Below are positions 24,010 to 36,379 of a DNA stretch of 64,000 nucleotides, one piece after another (the stretch's first letter is position 1; each line of letters opens with the position of its first letter). The translations under genes and the position numbers were made by a program. The notes beneath the pieces are model-generated. The model made no database searches and was not told where the DNA came from. It saw only the letters and a program-made list of their open reading frames with translations. The DNA is from Unio delphinus. Its lineage: Eukaryota > Mollusca > Bivalvia > Unionida > Unionidae. Location of the stretch: the NCBI GenBank assembly GCA_029339505.1, contig JAQISU010000119.1, positions 541,001 to 605,000 on the forward strand, written 5' to 3'.

Positions 24010-25100
24010 TACATAACTGGTAAAATTCATGTGCAAGGGCCTGGCTACACAGAATGGGTAAATCATTTTATCAACACTTTTCATCAAATGGTAGACAACA
24101 CCAGACTAAAATCAATTACCTCTCAGCCAAGGGCTTCAACACCCATCCCTGAAGCCCACAGAGTTAACAGTAACACAGCTTTACATTAAATAAGCCTAAT
24201 TGCAATCAATGTGGAGGAAACTCCAGGACCCCAGTTTATGTCAGGTGCAACATATTCATTTGAGTTCCATGGAGCCCATAGCCAGACTTTTACCTCCATA
24301 CAGTGCTTAGTAGTGATAGGTATTCTCCAGGCCCAAGTAGAAAGGTTAGAACAGGAACTCTCTGCATTAAAATCAAAGAATCTATACAGTGTTCAAATGG
24401 ATAAACCAGGGAAAACAAAAGTGTGCCAGAATACCTAGACAACACAATACACAAACATGTCAAAGGAACAAAACACAAGAGCATGTCAAGGCAATCAAAC
24501 TATACCAAAACAAGCTATAAGAAAAAAATCAGTATACACACAAATATATGAAACCACACCAATTAAACAAGAATCTCTTCTACAGGTATTAGATGGTCAG
24601 AACCAAAAATTAGCTAAAGCACATGCTGTAAACACTGACCATCATGTGTCAAACTCATCATCAAATCCAGACACAGAAGAAACTGTTCTAACGACATCCT
24701 CCAATTACCTACAGCAAGAAGCTAAATTAAATACAAATACTAAATACAGCAGCAGTCACCAAACTGTCAGTCAGTCTAGTCATGGAAAAGAAGAAGTTCA
24801 AGCAATGCGTCTGAACCCCCCACTTGTCAATATCAACAATATAGTTAAAGACAGATCTCTTCTCATAAGGATCATCAATGCTCAAAGGAGTAAGAACCAG
24901 AGGTTTATATAAAACTGAAGTAAAAACCCATAGAGGTGCATCAATAAACACTATTGCAGTAAAAATATTGGAAATGGATATGTCACCATATCATAGTCTG
25001 CAATTGTTCTCATTGGTGGGAAGAATTACAGTAATGGCCGATCTTTGAAGGGCATTGAGGATGATTATGAAAGCTTGATGTATGCCATCAGATCCAAAAA
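24010..25100 (+). pseudogene. 3' part of the split ORF: coiled coil and SGNH-esterase-like end
   Basis: The frame from 11304 resumes with YITGKIHVQGPGYTEWV and continues through stops at 24187 (TAA), 24436 (TAG) and 24910 (TAA). In order it shows a 2A-like INVEETPGPQF at about 24203, a heptad region (QAQVERLEQELSAL), a Q/N/S-rich linker, and, over frameshifts, pieces like an SGNH hydrolase: a SSMLKGV block near 24870 and IVLIGGKNYSNGRS near 25010. Such an order is known from non-LTR retrotransposon first ORFs with an esterase domain. No reverse transcriptase of this unit is present, because a Gypsy LTR starts at 25111. Confidence 0.5.
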
Positions 25101-25110
25101 CACTGTGTAA

Positions 25111-25420
25111 TGTTATGTATATTTGATTTAAGTCATTTATTTTTATTTTAATTGTTTGTTTGTCAGATTAAAATTTGACATTTTAAGTTTAAGATTCATT
25201 CATTGGGAGATGACCTGTACTTTACAAATAAACACCAGATGTTGACCTCATTTCTGACCTGGCTTCAGAGTTGTAAACAAGCTTTTAAAATGATTCCAAG
25301 GACATTATGGAGATTTGTTATAAACATCTTTCTATTTTTAGTTGGGAAATTATTCCAATTTGTTTGGATCAAAAGGATTTATTTTGTTATTTATCTGGAA
25401 AATAATTGTGCTTATTGAAA
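25111..25420 (+). repeat. Decayed 5' LTR of the Gypsy element
   Basis: Starts TGTTATGTATATTTGATTTA and tracks the 3' LTR (ATTGTTTGTTTGTCAGATTA, TGACCTCATTTCTGACCTGG). It lacks the 185-bp segment corresponding to about 26716-26900 and the last 290 bp. Confidence 0.85.
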
Positions 25421-25502
25421 GACAATTTGAATTACAAAAATAGCAGATGCACATTCGGTTACAAGAAAAACAAATTGATAAAGGGAGAGAGAAGGAAGAA
25501 AG

Positions 25503-26340
25503 GAAATGATCACCTCTGGTCTAGAAAATTGTGATGCCTATATAGATGACGTCATCATCTACAATGACACCTGGATAGAACACCTAGCAACAATTCGAAA
25601 ATTCTTTGACAGACTCACTGATGCATGTTTGACAGTAATTTATATAAAAGTGAGTTCTGCCGTACTAGTGTGACTTTTTTAGGACATATTGTGGGACATG
25701 GACAAGTTAAACCAATAGATGCTAAGGTTGAGGCTATTTCTAAATTCCCTGTGCCTGAAAATAGAAAGCAACTGAAGTGGTTTTTAGTTATGGCCGGATA
25801 CTATCAGAAATTTTGTTCCAATTTTCTATAATTGCAGAACCCTGACAAATTTATTGAAGAAGAAGAACAAGTTCTTTTGGACTGAAAAATGTCAGGAGTC
25901 TTTTGACAAGTTAAAGCCATACTTGAAACAGCACCAGTTCTTGCAGCTCCAAATTTTAGTCAGTCTTTCAAATTATCTGTCGATGCAAGTGATGTTGGTG
26001 TTGGAGCAGTTTTAATTCAAGAAGACAAAAATGGTATTGAACATCCAGTGTGCTATTTTTCAAAGAAATTAAATAAGGACCAGAGAAATTATTCAACTAT
26101 CGAGAAGGAATGTTTGGCATTGATTTGGGCTTTACAACATTTTGAAGTATATCTTAGTTCAGCTCTTTCTTCGATTATAGTTTTTAGTGACCACAACCCC
26201 CTTACTTTCATCAGCAAGATGAAAAATAAAAATGAAAGATTACTAAGGTGGAGTTTGTTATTGCAGGAATATAATATTGACAACCGGCACATCAAGGGAA
26301 AAGATAATTGAATAGCAGACGCTCTTTCCCCATGTATAGC
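25503..26340 (+). pseudogene. Gypsy Pol fragment: reverse transcriptase end and RNase H
   Basis: The RT active-site motif YIDDVIIY lies at about 25540, followed by FLGHIVGHGQVKP and the connection region (LVMAGYYQKF). RNase H follows: SVDASDVGVGAVL, FSKKLNKDQRNYSTIEKE, and FSDHNPLTF with its conserved D. Frames change near 25620, 25835 and 25915, and a TGA interrupts at 26309. Synthesis of the cDNA minus strand and RNA removal were its ancestral jobs. No integrase domain follows; the 3' LTR starts about 110 bp later. Confidence 0.9.
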
Positions 26341-26440
26341 AATATATTATATCAAATTTATAAGAGTTCTTTTAACTTCAGGTGAAAATTGGATTGTGGT
26401 AAAAAGAAAGTTTTATCATATAAACCTTTCTTTTTATTTT

Positions 26441-26451
26441 ATGGTGGAAGG
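26441..26451 (+). other. Degenerate polypurine tract before the 3' LTR
   Basis: ATGGTGGAAGG lies immediately 5' of the LTR TGTTACGTG, the usual place for plus-strand priming. Confidence 0.55.
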
Positions 26452-27277
26452 TGTTACGTGTATTTGATTTGGGTCATTCTTTTTTATTTTAATTGTTTGT
26501 TTGTCAGATTAAAATTTGACATTTTAAGTTTAAGATTCATTCATTGGGAGATATTTTTTTTAGACAGTGGGATGACATGTACTCTAAGAATAAACACCAG
26601 GTGTTGACCTCATTTCTGACATGGCTTCAGAGTTGAAAACAAGCTTTTAAAATGATTGATCGATTCCAAGGACATTATGGAGCGTTGTTATAAACATCTT
26701 TCTATTTTTAGTTGGGTCACACAGTGTGCACGAGATTTTTTGAACGTAAATTTGTTCTAAAGATTCTAGAAGATCATGTGACCCCTTCCTTGTTTACGTA
26801 AAAACAGGTATATAAATTATGTTTTGGAGAGAACTATTTAGTAGAAGTTAGGCTGTTAGAATATTAAGTTGTGAGTCGTTTTGAGTTACTTTAAATTACC
26901 TTGTAATAGAAATTATTTCAATTTGTTTGGATAAAGAGGATTTATTTTGTTATTTATCTGGAAAATAATTGTGCTCATTGAATTTCATAAGACCAGAACT
27001 GACTTCATCACGTGACATCGTCTTCCATCTTGGATGCTTCACTAAGATTTGAACTGGGAATTATTTGAACATTTTATTACCAGGATTTTTGCAATTTCAC
27101 TAGTGGATTATATTTTGAATTATTTCTGGATTATTTTGGAATTGATTCTTAAAACCGTAAGTTTATTTTTCTTTTCTGGAAAATATTTGTGCTCAATAAA
27201 TTGTTTATTAAGTTTTTACAAGCTTGTTATTTTCACTCTTTCTATGTTACTGTTTATTCGAGCCTAAGCACGTAACA
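26452..27277 (+). repeat. 3' LTR of the Gypsy element
   Basis: Begins TGTTACGTG and ends CACGTAACA, a 9-bp inverted terminal repeat. Length 826 bp. A TATA-like TATATAAATTATG occurs near 26810. I see no clear target duplication with the sequence before 25111. Confidence 0.9.
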
Positions 27278-28009
27278 ATACAAACGAGGTTTTCTCTACA
27301 ATCAACAAACTGCACCACCCCACCCTCATAATCAACCCCAGGTGTTTGTATTTTTCGTTCTTCATTATTATCGCTTATAAAATTGATAGGAAGCAATAAA
27401 CATGACAAATTAAGAAAAATAAGTATGTTTCTTTTATATAAAAACCAACAAAAAATACATTATTCACCAGTAAATAAGAATTGTTTATAAGATACAAGCT
27501 CTACCTTTATTTGATAGTGTTATATCCCTTGAATAAGTCCAATGACAAAGTCCTTGATGTTAAATTTCTGTCTTACAATAGTTATACTTCAGAAGGAAGA
27601 TATCTGTATTTATATTTCTTTCAAAATAAAAATTGAGTATATTATTTGCAACATGATGGCAAAAAAAATTAACAACAAATGGTTATTCATATGCAAATAC
27701 TATTGTAAAATATAGATGAGATCACTTTTTAATCGATCTATATTGTACTCAACAGAGTTATCTCCCTGCATCTTAAGTGTTTGTATCTAACACAATCAGA
27801 AGATCCTGAAATGATATTCAGAGATTATTTTTCTTTGAAAATGAAGAATTATACCCTCCGACACACACTGTAGTGAAGGTGGATAAATATCTCTACATTC
27901 AGAGATTCAACAACCCTAGGAAATCCATTATATTTTCCAGTACCACTAAATTTGTAATTCGTTGTGTAACATCAAATTATTTAAAGAGTTAACAAGTTTT
28001 CTACTGTTG
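27278..28009. other. Non-coding DNA between Gypsy and hAT elements
   Basis: No gene or repeat structure was supported. It is probably intron of the minus-strand Ig gene. Confidence 0.4.
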
Positions 28010-28600
28010 CAGAGGTCTCACTAGGATTTTAAAACTAGGAGTCCAGGACTCCCTATTTAGTAAAAGTAGGAGTCCCACCAGCAAAAGTTGCAGTCCCATC
28101 CTTGACAATGTTGAACTTTGCAGATTAGAAAAACTGTTGGTTGCCGTTGAGTTTAATTTCCACATTCTTTAAAACACTTACATGTACAACAGTGTCAGGC
28201 TACATGTATTATTTGAATATAATATTCTGGTGACAATTGAATTCGGTATGGGTTTTGCTCCAATATTGGTAACCTTAGATACCCAGAATAACCTGACAGC
28301 GATGTAACTCTTGATTGTCCTTCAGGGTGAGACTGAATTTTGACAATCCAAGGAATAGTTGTATTCCTTTTCTTTTTTTCTTTTTTTTTTTTGGAGAGGA
28401 CTCTTTACCCTGATCTTTGCAGACCATTTTTAAGGTAAAGGCTCTCCCTTAATTTTAGTAGGATGTTATGCTATAATTTGATTGTGTGATATAGTATATA
28501 TATTAGTTTATTATTTTTTTTTTTTTTTTAATTTTAAATATATTTTGGTAAACAAATACCTCCCCAAATTTTTTTTTTTTTTAAAAAGATGATTAGATAG

Positions 28601-29814
28601 TTATTTATTCCAGTTCTTCTGTACATTTTTTTGTTCTTCTCTTTCCTTTCTTCTTTTTTCTCTCCTTCTCATAACTTGTTGTTTTTCCTTTTTGTGTCGC
28701 ACTAAAAATTGTCTTTGCATTTCGTCTCCAACCATTTTTTCCGCACTTCTAATTTCTTCATCTGTAGCCGTTCTTCCTATTGTTTGTTCTGGGGTAGTTT
28801 TGTTTTCTCCCATTGTGTGGTCTCCTGATTTCTGTACTGTGATCCTATCTTTTCCCATTTCTTCTGGATTTTGACTGTCAATCCTGTTATCCGCTTTATG
28901 TTTCTTTTTTGGTTGTTTCTGAGTTTCCCGATGTTCCCTCTGTTGTTTTGGTAGTTGTTGTGGTTGTTTTGTCCTTGGATCTCTTACGGTTGTTTGGTTC
29001 TCATTTCTATTTATGATTTGCTCTTTATTTTGGTCTGAAGAGATTGTTTGTTTCCTAGCCTGCAGTTCTGATGTCAATTGTTCTGCCAGTTGTTGACTGA
29101 TGTTATCTTGGCTTGAATTTGTTGTTGTTATTTGCATAACCAGTGTCTCTGGTATTATTTGTGTCCCTGTAATACATTTTTTGGTGTATGGCCCGTTTCT
29201 CCACATTTATTACATTTCCTGTGGTATATACATCCTTTATACCAGGTTGTTACCAGGAAACCATGTAAAAAGCATGTTCTTTTAATTGAGGGTAGTTTTG
29301 TTCTTTCTATTTCAAGAATCCTTGTTTCATTGAAAACATTGAAACCTGGTATTTGTCAGATTCTTGATTTTTCCACCTTTATTCCACATTTCTCTTCAAA
29401 ACGTTGTACTACAATTTCTGTTGGTATTTCTATCGGTATACCTGTTATGTGGAGTTCTGCTGTTTGTTTCTTAATTCTCCTCAAGATTGGATCTGGACTC
29501 TTAATTATGGCTATATGTCCACAAATTATAGTGTCTCCATGTGGTAATACAGGTGTTTCTTCTCTATACCGTAAGTGGTAGCCATTTTTTGCATAATTGA
29601 TGGAGTATACATTTGCCAATAAACTCTCATTGTGTATCTTTAGATGTACTAATATTGATGTTGCACTTGGTCTTCCTGCTCCATTCAAGTCTGGGAATAA
29701 AATTTCATGTGTCCCATGCTTGTAGCTGCATTCTATATATTCTCCACCATTTAATTCGATTCGCCTTGTTTTGAAGTACTTCTGTAGATGTAACATGGTT
29801 CTCTTAGCCGACAT
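28601..29814 (-). pseudogene. Retroelement Gag-like/ORF1 protein with zinc knuckle
   Basis: The frame from 29814 starts MSAKRTMLHLQKYF and carries an RRM-like region ending HITGIPIEIPTEIVVQRFEE, a pattern common in ORF1/Gag proteins of non-LTR elements. A frameshift near 29355 precedes a CCHC knuckle at about 29190 (CNKCGETGHTPK, with the last Cys in the neighbouring frame). The 28601-29206 part is a highly charged Q/K/E/R tail. The product would be a nucleic-acid chaperone. A T-rich run (A-rich on this strand) lies within 30 bp of the stop and no RT ORF follows, so the unit may have moved as an ORF1-only element before capture in the hAT. Confidence 0.65.
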
Positions 29815-30254
29815 TTTTTCCCGTGCTACTTCGTCTTACTTGTTTATTTCTGACGTCTGAAATCAACTCACTTTATATCCGTTTCCGTCTTGTTTCTTTG
29901 AATATTAGTATTTTTTCTCCGTAGTTTTCATTTAGTGACTGTAGCTTTTTTTTGCTTTCCTACTTAGTTTTCTCTAATCTGTTTGATGTTTCCAGAGCAA
30001 TACATTTTTAATCCCATTTATGTAACACATCTAACATCCATCTCCTCGACGTCTACTGTTCTTCTTCAGTTGTAGTTGTATTCCAGGCATCACGCACTTT
30101 CTGACACTTCGCTACTACTTCCATCCAAATTTCTAGAAACTTTAGCAATCTTCTAAATCTCATTCAAACCTTTGTCAGTTTGCCATTTCCTGATGTGTTT
30201 TGATTTGGAGGTCGCATGCACTACTTAATTGGCCAGTCAGAAATGAACACAATA

Positions 30255-30475
30255 ATGGAAGCTAAAGTGTACTCTTATAATAACTACATGTACATCTCAG
30301 GATCTTTCTGTCTCTGAATTCAGTTATTGTAAATTTCAGCACATTTTCCCACCCAAGCTGCTAGTCAAAGTCCTTTGAACTTGCCGCCCAGCTAGCCCAG
30401 CTATTGCGTCATGATCTTTTGATGTACTCACATGAATACAGCAGGCAAAACTGGGGGTATTTTAACCACTGAATT
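30255..30475. repeat. Dispersed repeat, inverted copy of 56556-56770
   Basis: CTAGTCAAAGTCCTTTGAAC, TTCAGCACATTTTCCCACCC and ACTACATGTACATCTCAGGA all recur in reverse complement at 56556-56770, with about 10 percent differences and a few indels. One copy sits near the right end of the 28-kb hAT element, the other inside a pogo-type element. Confidence 0.85.
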
Positions 30476-31248
30476 ATGTCACTGTAAATACCAGCACAGC
30501 TACAATGATAAAGTAATCAACACTAACTTTGTCTCCCAGCTATTTGCATGCGTACGGAGGACTCCTGCATGGAGTGATGTATGCGTCCTAAATCATATAT
30601 TTGCATTCAAATATGCGTAATTAAGCGTTTCCGAGACCTCTGTGTTGATATGATCAATAACAAAACCTTTTTTCAAACAGAATATGAAAACACTCGTAAA
30701 TAAATTTATCAACATCACTGAAAGTCTTTTTAGTTGATTGTTCGTGATATAACCACGAGCTGGTTCATAATTCTCAATGATGGGTTGTTTCACAAATTCA
30801 TTTTGCTTCATTTTATATAATATTATTTGTCTAAACAATTATTTTGACAATCAGTATTTTATGACCTTTATCATAATGTTTCAGCTCTGTATATTTTACC
30901 AGCATGTTGTACACAACTGAGTTTCTCCTCTAATCCGCAAACCAACTTTGAACATGATTTTGGTCTTAGACTCCCTCTTTGCACACTTTTTAGGTGAAGT
31001 CCACAGAATTCATTTTATGCAGACTTTGTTAAAGGGAGTTGTAGACTCAATCATTAATCATTTAAAGTTATTCTTAGATTGAATCATATGTATACTTACT
31101 TCAATTTAAATATATATTTGCCTTAATTATAAAATGGAAGAGTTTGAGATATTATCTACAATCTTACTATCTAAAGCTAGATTCAATCTTGACAGAAGAA
31201 ACAAATGACTTGCCAAAGTAAGCACTTGTTGATACAACGAATAATCTG

Positions 31249-31428
31249 ATTGAAATTATTTGTGACACCAAGAAAATTTTCACGCCAATGGTGTATCTCA
31301 AGTGTGGTCAACATTCAGAATCACGCATGACACCAAAAAACGTTATCGATCCTACAATGAATGACCAACAAGCGGCAATGATTATTAATTATCTCGACAA
31401 TCAAGGTGTGTTTGATATGGATTTTTAA
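31249..31428 (+). other. Short coding-like fragment, unidentified
   Basis: About 58 codons remain open (IEIICDTKKIFTPMVYLK ... YLDNQGVFDMDF) and stop directly before dispersed repeat copy B. It has coding-like composition but I do not recognise the family. It could be part of the same old element as the repeat. Confidence 0.3.
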
Positions 31429-31580
31429 TGTAGCTTTAACAATTGTTCAGTCATATCGCTATGATGTCTGAAGTGTGGCAAGTAAAAGTCATGTCTAGCA
31501 CTGGAGCATCATGTCGCAGACATGTAGCATCATGTCCCACCCAGTCACATCATCCTAAAACCAGGAATGTTACAGCAGTC
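31425..31580. repeat. Dispersed repeat, copy B
   Basis: Pairs with 9990-10215; shared blocks include GACATGTAGCATCA and ACCCAGTCACA. Confidence 0.6.
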
Positions 31581-31993
31581 TGTTTCAAGTAAATGCATAC
31601 TGTTCAGGGCACACAATGACTTCCAACTAGATGATTGTGTATACTACAAAACTTTGAAACACATAAGTAAAAATGTGTCCAGTATATGAAATCTCAAACA
31701 GATTCATCTTCTATGACAAATGATTCCTTAAGCTCTATCCAATTTAGGGTTGAAATGATAACACTCGCTTGTCAGTTTAGGGATTTATTGCATGCTGAAA
31801 TGGTATGAAATAAAAACCAAGCTTGAAGGGTATAATGTTTCAAAATTAGATGAAATTCCTGATCTTTTTTCCACTTGCGTTTAATTGCTCTTATCATAAA
31901 AACTCGTACCGCTGTCCGTCTCAAGAACTTGAGTATGAATGCCAGAAGCTTTTTGTTAGTTTGACAGGGAATTGATTTTTATACTCGTAAAGT

Positions 31994-32176
31994 ATGGGAC
32001 TCATGCACAGCGATCCATCACTCACTCATAACAAACGTGCACATTGGTACAAGACACGAGTAATAGGTCCTTCCACTGGAAAAGCTGTGTGGTTCAACTT
32101 TGAAGAGTCAATCAAATTTAACATAAACACACCTGGATGTCTTATCTGCAACGAATTCATTTACAATGAGAAATAA
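31994..32176 (+). other. 60-codon ORF, unidentified
   Basis: Reads MGLMHSDPSLTHNKRAHWYK through TPGCLICNEF, with a single CxxC. There is no splice evidence and no family match that I can name. It may be an element relic. Confidence 0.25.
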
Positions 32177-32542
32177 ACCTAATTTATATTATGTAGGTGT
32201 ATTTTGTCTGAACCACATTACATTCTGTATTAACACTGTTCAGGGAATAACATTGAGAAAGGGAGATAAATGCAAAATGGACCATTTCAGACAAGTTCAC
32301 AAACAACATTTTTATGAGACTTTATAATAATATTTAGTCAAATATTTTATATATACCTTTACAAAATATAAAAATTTTAACTTTAATTTTAAATTTCCAA
32401 CACAAAAAGTTCATTTTTTCTAAACTGTGAAAACTAATGCACTATCGTCAAACAAGAGTATTATCCCAAAAGACAACGGACAGACCCAAAGATATATAAT
32501 TAAATCATTTCTCTTGCTTAAATGACAGTGTGACCAACTTAC

Positions 32543-32912
32543 CTCTCAGAGCAATTCTGACAGTGGATCTGCCGATACATGGACTGTTACATATTCCTGA
32601 CTCAGCTGACATTTGACAACCCCACACTGTATTGTCATCACCTGCAACAGTTCCATTCATTACAATATGGACTATCATCGATTGCTCACAAGTGATGCTG
32701 TAGGAATGAGGATCAACCGACGGCTTCAACTTATAAGGCGTACAACTAGATGCACTGTTTATTACGATCTGGACATAGATTTCTCCATTTTTTTTTTAGA
32801 TAAACATTCTTAATGCCTACATCCTCATTGATAGAACATGTAAATGATATGGATCCTCCAATGTCAAAGTAAGGTGAACTACTTGCAGTCAATGTCACTG
32901 TTGGAATGGCAC
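32543..32912 (-). CDS. Immunoglobulin-superfamily gene, second exon (Ig domain)
   Basis: The acceptor TTTCATACAG and donor GTAAGT are both in phase 1. The exon encodes an Ig-like domain starting IPTVTLTASSSPYFDIG, first Cys in SFTCSI, a strand IYVQIVINS, then SITCEQS and VWGCQM, ending IALRG. It is 370 nt; the frame needs 369. The extra base lies in a run of ten T at 32788-32797 and is either a real null change or a homopolymer assembly error. It joins in phase to the signal-peptide exon at 35344-35431 and to the Ig exon at 9270-9632. Confidence 0.85.
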
Positions 32913-34588
32913 CTGTATGAAAGAAATAAATGCAATATATTTTACATATTTACATTACCATAATTTATTTTGGGGTTATTCACAATCAAAAATGTTTTAT
33001 ACGCACTAAAGGATTTTCACTTCAAAACACAAGAGAAATGCCATGCTATAAAAATAATAACAAAATGATTATAAAAAAAGAAAAATCCAATTTTTACATG
33101 TAAAAAGCTATTAAAGAACAGTAATGCAAACCAAATAGTAACTATTTTTAAAAGTAATGCTCCCAAAGTCAGAAATTACTAAACATTTATTAAAAGCAAG
33201 GCTCATACATGGGTCACTATTTTCATAAGGCACTAAAACCATCCCTTCACACCAAACAAGTATTTATCTTGGAGTAAACAAACAATATTAAAAGCTTACT
33301 TATGTATGGGTCATTATTTTTTAATAAATGTTCTAAGCAAAGTTTCACTAGAAATAGGCTTCTCCCTGTTTTGGACTGCTCATTCAATTACAATAAACAC
33401 CTTCTGACGTTAGCATCTTTCAGTTTCAAACAGCCAGTAATGTTTTCTTGGCACTTAATTTTTACACAATCATTTTGCAAAAACTGCACATGTACTTTTA
33501 TCTAAACTATGCAAATATATATTTTTTTAACTACTAAATAAAGAAAATAATATTTAATTTCTAACTAAGTAAGTTCCTCCTCAATAGAAGAATATCATTT
33601 GAATAGCATCACAACAGAAAAATAGGAAAGCACTCCAATTTTCATGGATTAAAGGATATTTAGCACACTGAACAGGTTGTCAACATCTTAAAATGAATTC
33701 TGGAATACTGGCAAAAAGATGTTACCCACATAAGTAAAATACATTTCAACTATATACATGATTGGTCAGAAATATATTTAAACTAAGTGAACTTAACCAT
33801 TGTTAAATAAATTCTATTAGCATACAAAAAGTCAAATCATGAAAATATTTTCATTGCGTTCTGTACATCTCCAAAGTAATTTGTTGCATTTATATAGTCA
33901 ATTGTTTTCATTATTATTATTTATGTACTACATAACTGTTTTATTCAAATAGGAGAGTTGGGTACGAGTCACACATCATGTAGGGAAAAGAACAAAGCTA
34001 CAATTTAAAAAAACGCAATGAAAGCATATGTTTGTTAGTGTTGTAAAAAAAAAAGGTCACTGTTTTAGCAACTTGATAATACAATTGAAAGCAAATAAGT
34101 GTTCGCAAGCATAGGCATTCAAGGACATCTAAATGGATCAACCCTCTTTATCACCCTATAGTCACAACATAATGACAGATGTATGCAGTTAAGGCAATGA
34201 ATTATGAGGATATCAGAATCTAAATTAGTACATCAATACCCCTCCTTACCACTCTAGTAGTAAAGCATAATATAAAGTCCATTTTAATGTGACTTTCCAA
34301 CAAGATTTACAAGGTACTGTGATAGCCTTTAATTATGTATGACCAGTGCAATTTTCATCCAGGACCAAGTAGACTTTATCATGGATATGTGTTCATAGAA
34401 ATTCTTTAGAAGGATCAGTGACAACAAAACTTGTGCTAACTGACCAATAAACAACATGCCATCCCATATGTTATTCTGATCCCATGAAAAATGCGTAATA
34501 CAAATATCATAATTGACAAACATAAAGATAGCCCATTCCTATGATTCCATTATTAAGGGAATTATCTAAAAATGGATGCAATGGATTG
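32913..34588. other. Intron 1 of the Ig gene (part)
   Basis: No other feature was supported. The intron continues through the hAT MITE to 35343. Confidence 0.6.
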
Positions 34589-35292
34589 TAGTGTTGTTCC
34601 GATTATCGATTATAATCGATCATCAGTTGGCTGAGCAAATCAATTAGATAATCGATTGTGAAACTCCATAATCGATTGTGTGCAAAGGGAGACTACTTTT
34701 ATGTGTATGCAAAGCACAAAGGTTAGTAAAACTCTCAGCCACTAAAGTTGACCTGAAATTTATTATTCCCTTCACAACTACAAATAAAAAACTTATGATT
34801 CATAATTAGGAATATACAGTTATTATTACATGGTCAAGTTGTTAAATTGTTGAGTTAATAAATTTAAACACATTTTGTTGATTTGTTTCAGTTAAATTGC
34901 AACATCTTTTGTAGTATTTACAAACAATGACAAACAAGAAAATCATGTCATTCAATACTTTAAATTATAGACACATCACATATGAATGAAAGAATTTCGG
35001 GGGATTGTAGCAGTATTTCAGTTATATATGACTGATCAGCCATAAAAAGTTGCATTCATTTAACAAAGTTATAGAAACAAAGTAACACACAAGGTAATAT
35101 TATTGTCAAGTTAAAGAATACATGTCATTAAAAGAGACTACTCTTGTACATTTATAAACATATTGAACTCTTGATCAAAGATAAAACTAACAAAAATTAA
35201 AATTTGCTCTTAGTAACCGATTATAATCGATGATCAGTTGGTTAAGGGGAACCGATTATCGATTATGAATTTCTGACCGATTCCCATCACTA
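34589..35292. mobile_element. hAT-type MITE, 704 bp, 8-bp target duplication
   Basis: Ends TAGTGTTGTTCCGAT and, inverted, TAGTGATGGGAATCGG. Perfect direct repeats ATGGATTG lie at 34581-34588 and 35293-35300. Subterminal ATCGATTATAATCGAT palindromes are present at both ends. It has no coding capacity and lies about 50 bp from the signal-peptide exon. Confidence 0.9.
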
Positions 35293-35343
35293 ATGGATTG
35301 AGAGAAAAAGATAATGAAAGCTTTACATATGACAGAATCTTAC

Positions 35344-35431
35344 CAGTGCATTTGTATATCCAAATATAGCAGGTGATTAATCCTATATGAAGGAAAGCCA
35401 AAATGCATTTTGGCAGGGAAAAAATCCACAT
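35344..35431 (-). CDS. Immunoglobulin-superfamily gene, first coding exon (signal peptide)
   Basis: ATG at 35431 opens MWIFSLPKCILAFLHIGLIT, a hydrophobic segment suited to a signal peptide or anchor. A GTAAGA donor follows after 29 codons plus one base. That phase-1 end fits the acceptor of the Ig exon at 32912, giving a Gly codon across the junction. The promoter should lie to the right; I cannot define it. Confidence 0.75.
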
Positions 35432-36300
35432 TGCCGTCAGTAACTCTGATTAAGATAAGACATAATTAAACAGAAAACAGTAGAGTTCCATGAATACATT
35501 GCTTAGGAAATCATTTACAATCTGTATTCTAAATTCGTTCATATTTGCACATCTGTCCAATGGGATTTAACTTTGGTTATAAAGTTCTGCAAATTACCAA
35601 AATTGGAGGAGAGAGCCAGTATGCAAACATACATCCTGAATAAACATGCAACAGCTGACAGCTTCAAAGCTCAATCTCATTATGCACAACAACCCAAAAT
35701 ATTAATCGTGCATTTGTCAAAACTTGTCCTGGACGTGTTACTGTTGCTTATCAAAACCCTGGTCACTGGTGATATTTAATAATCACGAATGTCTCAAGGC
35801 CTGGACCTATTTCAAACTATAGAACTTTACTGTTGCAAAATATAAATCAGTATAAAAAAGACTAAGCCGCCCCAGTTATGTACAGGGTCGAGGGGTCTCT
35901 CTAAACACCACAAGAACACCTTAAACTTAATACTTACTTAAAATTTCAACAACAGCACACAAAACCAAAAACAAACAAATAAAAACTACGAATATTTAGC
36001 AATATTTTGTGTAACAAGTAAAATCGTTAAGGTCGTGAGTCGCCAAGGGAAACAACTCCCGTTTTGATGAAGAGTGTTCCGGTTCAGTATCGTGAATATT
36101 AATCTACATTTAATAAATAGCAATACCACAAATAAGTCGATACAAAATTGAACAAAATGGCAAATTTATTGTATATAAAAAAAAATTGTTTATCTCAATA
36201 ACAATTTAACTATTCCTTCATTCCTTTTTTTTTTGACAAATATTAACATGGAGCCTAAACAATTCAAGTAAATGAGAGAAATATGGAACATCGCCATTTG

Positions 36301-36302
<2 letters not shown>

Positions 36303-36374
<72 letters not shown>
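36303..36374. repeat. (TA)n microsatellite, about 36 units
   Basis: An uninterrupted TA tract. Open frames translating as poly-(Ile-Tyr) here are artefacts. Confidence 0.98.

Positions 36375-36379
<5 letters not shown>

Larger units (their letters stand above)
25111..27277 (+). mobile_element. Gypsy LTR retrotransposon, internally deleted
   Basis: A 5' LTR remnant (25111-25420), a short gag coiled-coil scrap near 25437-25503 (QLQEKQIDKGREKEER), a pol fragment and a full 3' LTR occur in the correct order. Most of gag, protease, early RT and integrase are gone. The LTR is the same family as that at 1189-2031. Confidence 0.9.
28010..30642. mobile_element. Non-autonomous hAT-like element
   Basis: Inverted ends CAGAGGTCTC, flanked by the 5-bp repeat TGTTG at 28005-28009 and 30643-30647. 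Near the left end it repeats AGGAGTCC-type blocks, parallel to the ACTAGTCC blocks of the hAT at 12132. It contains no transposase, only a retroelement Gag-like ORF and a 220-bp repeat shared with the pogo element at 55987-57294. Confidence 0.7.
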
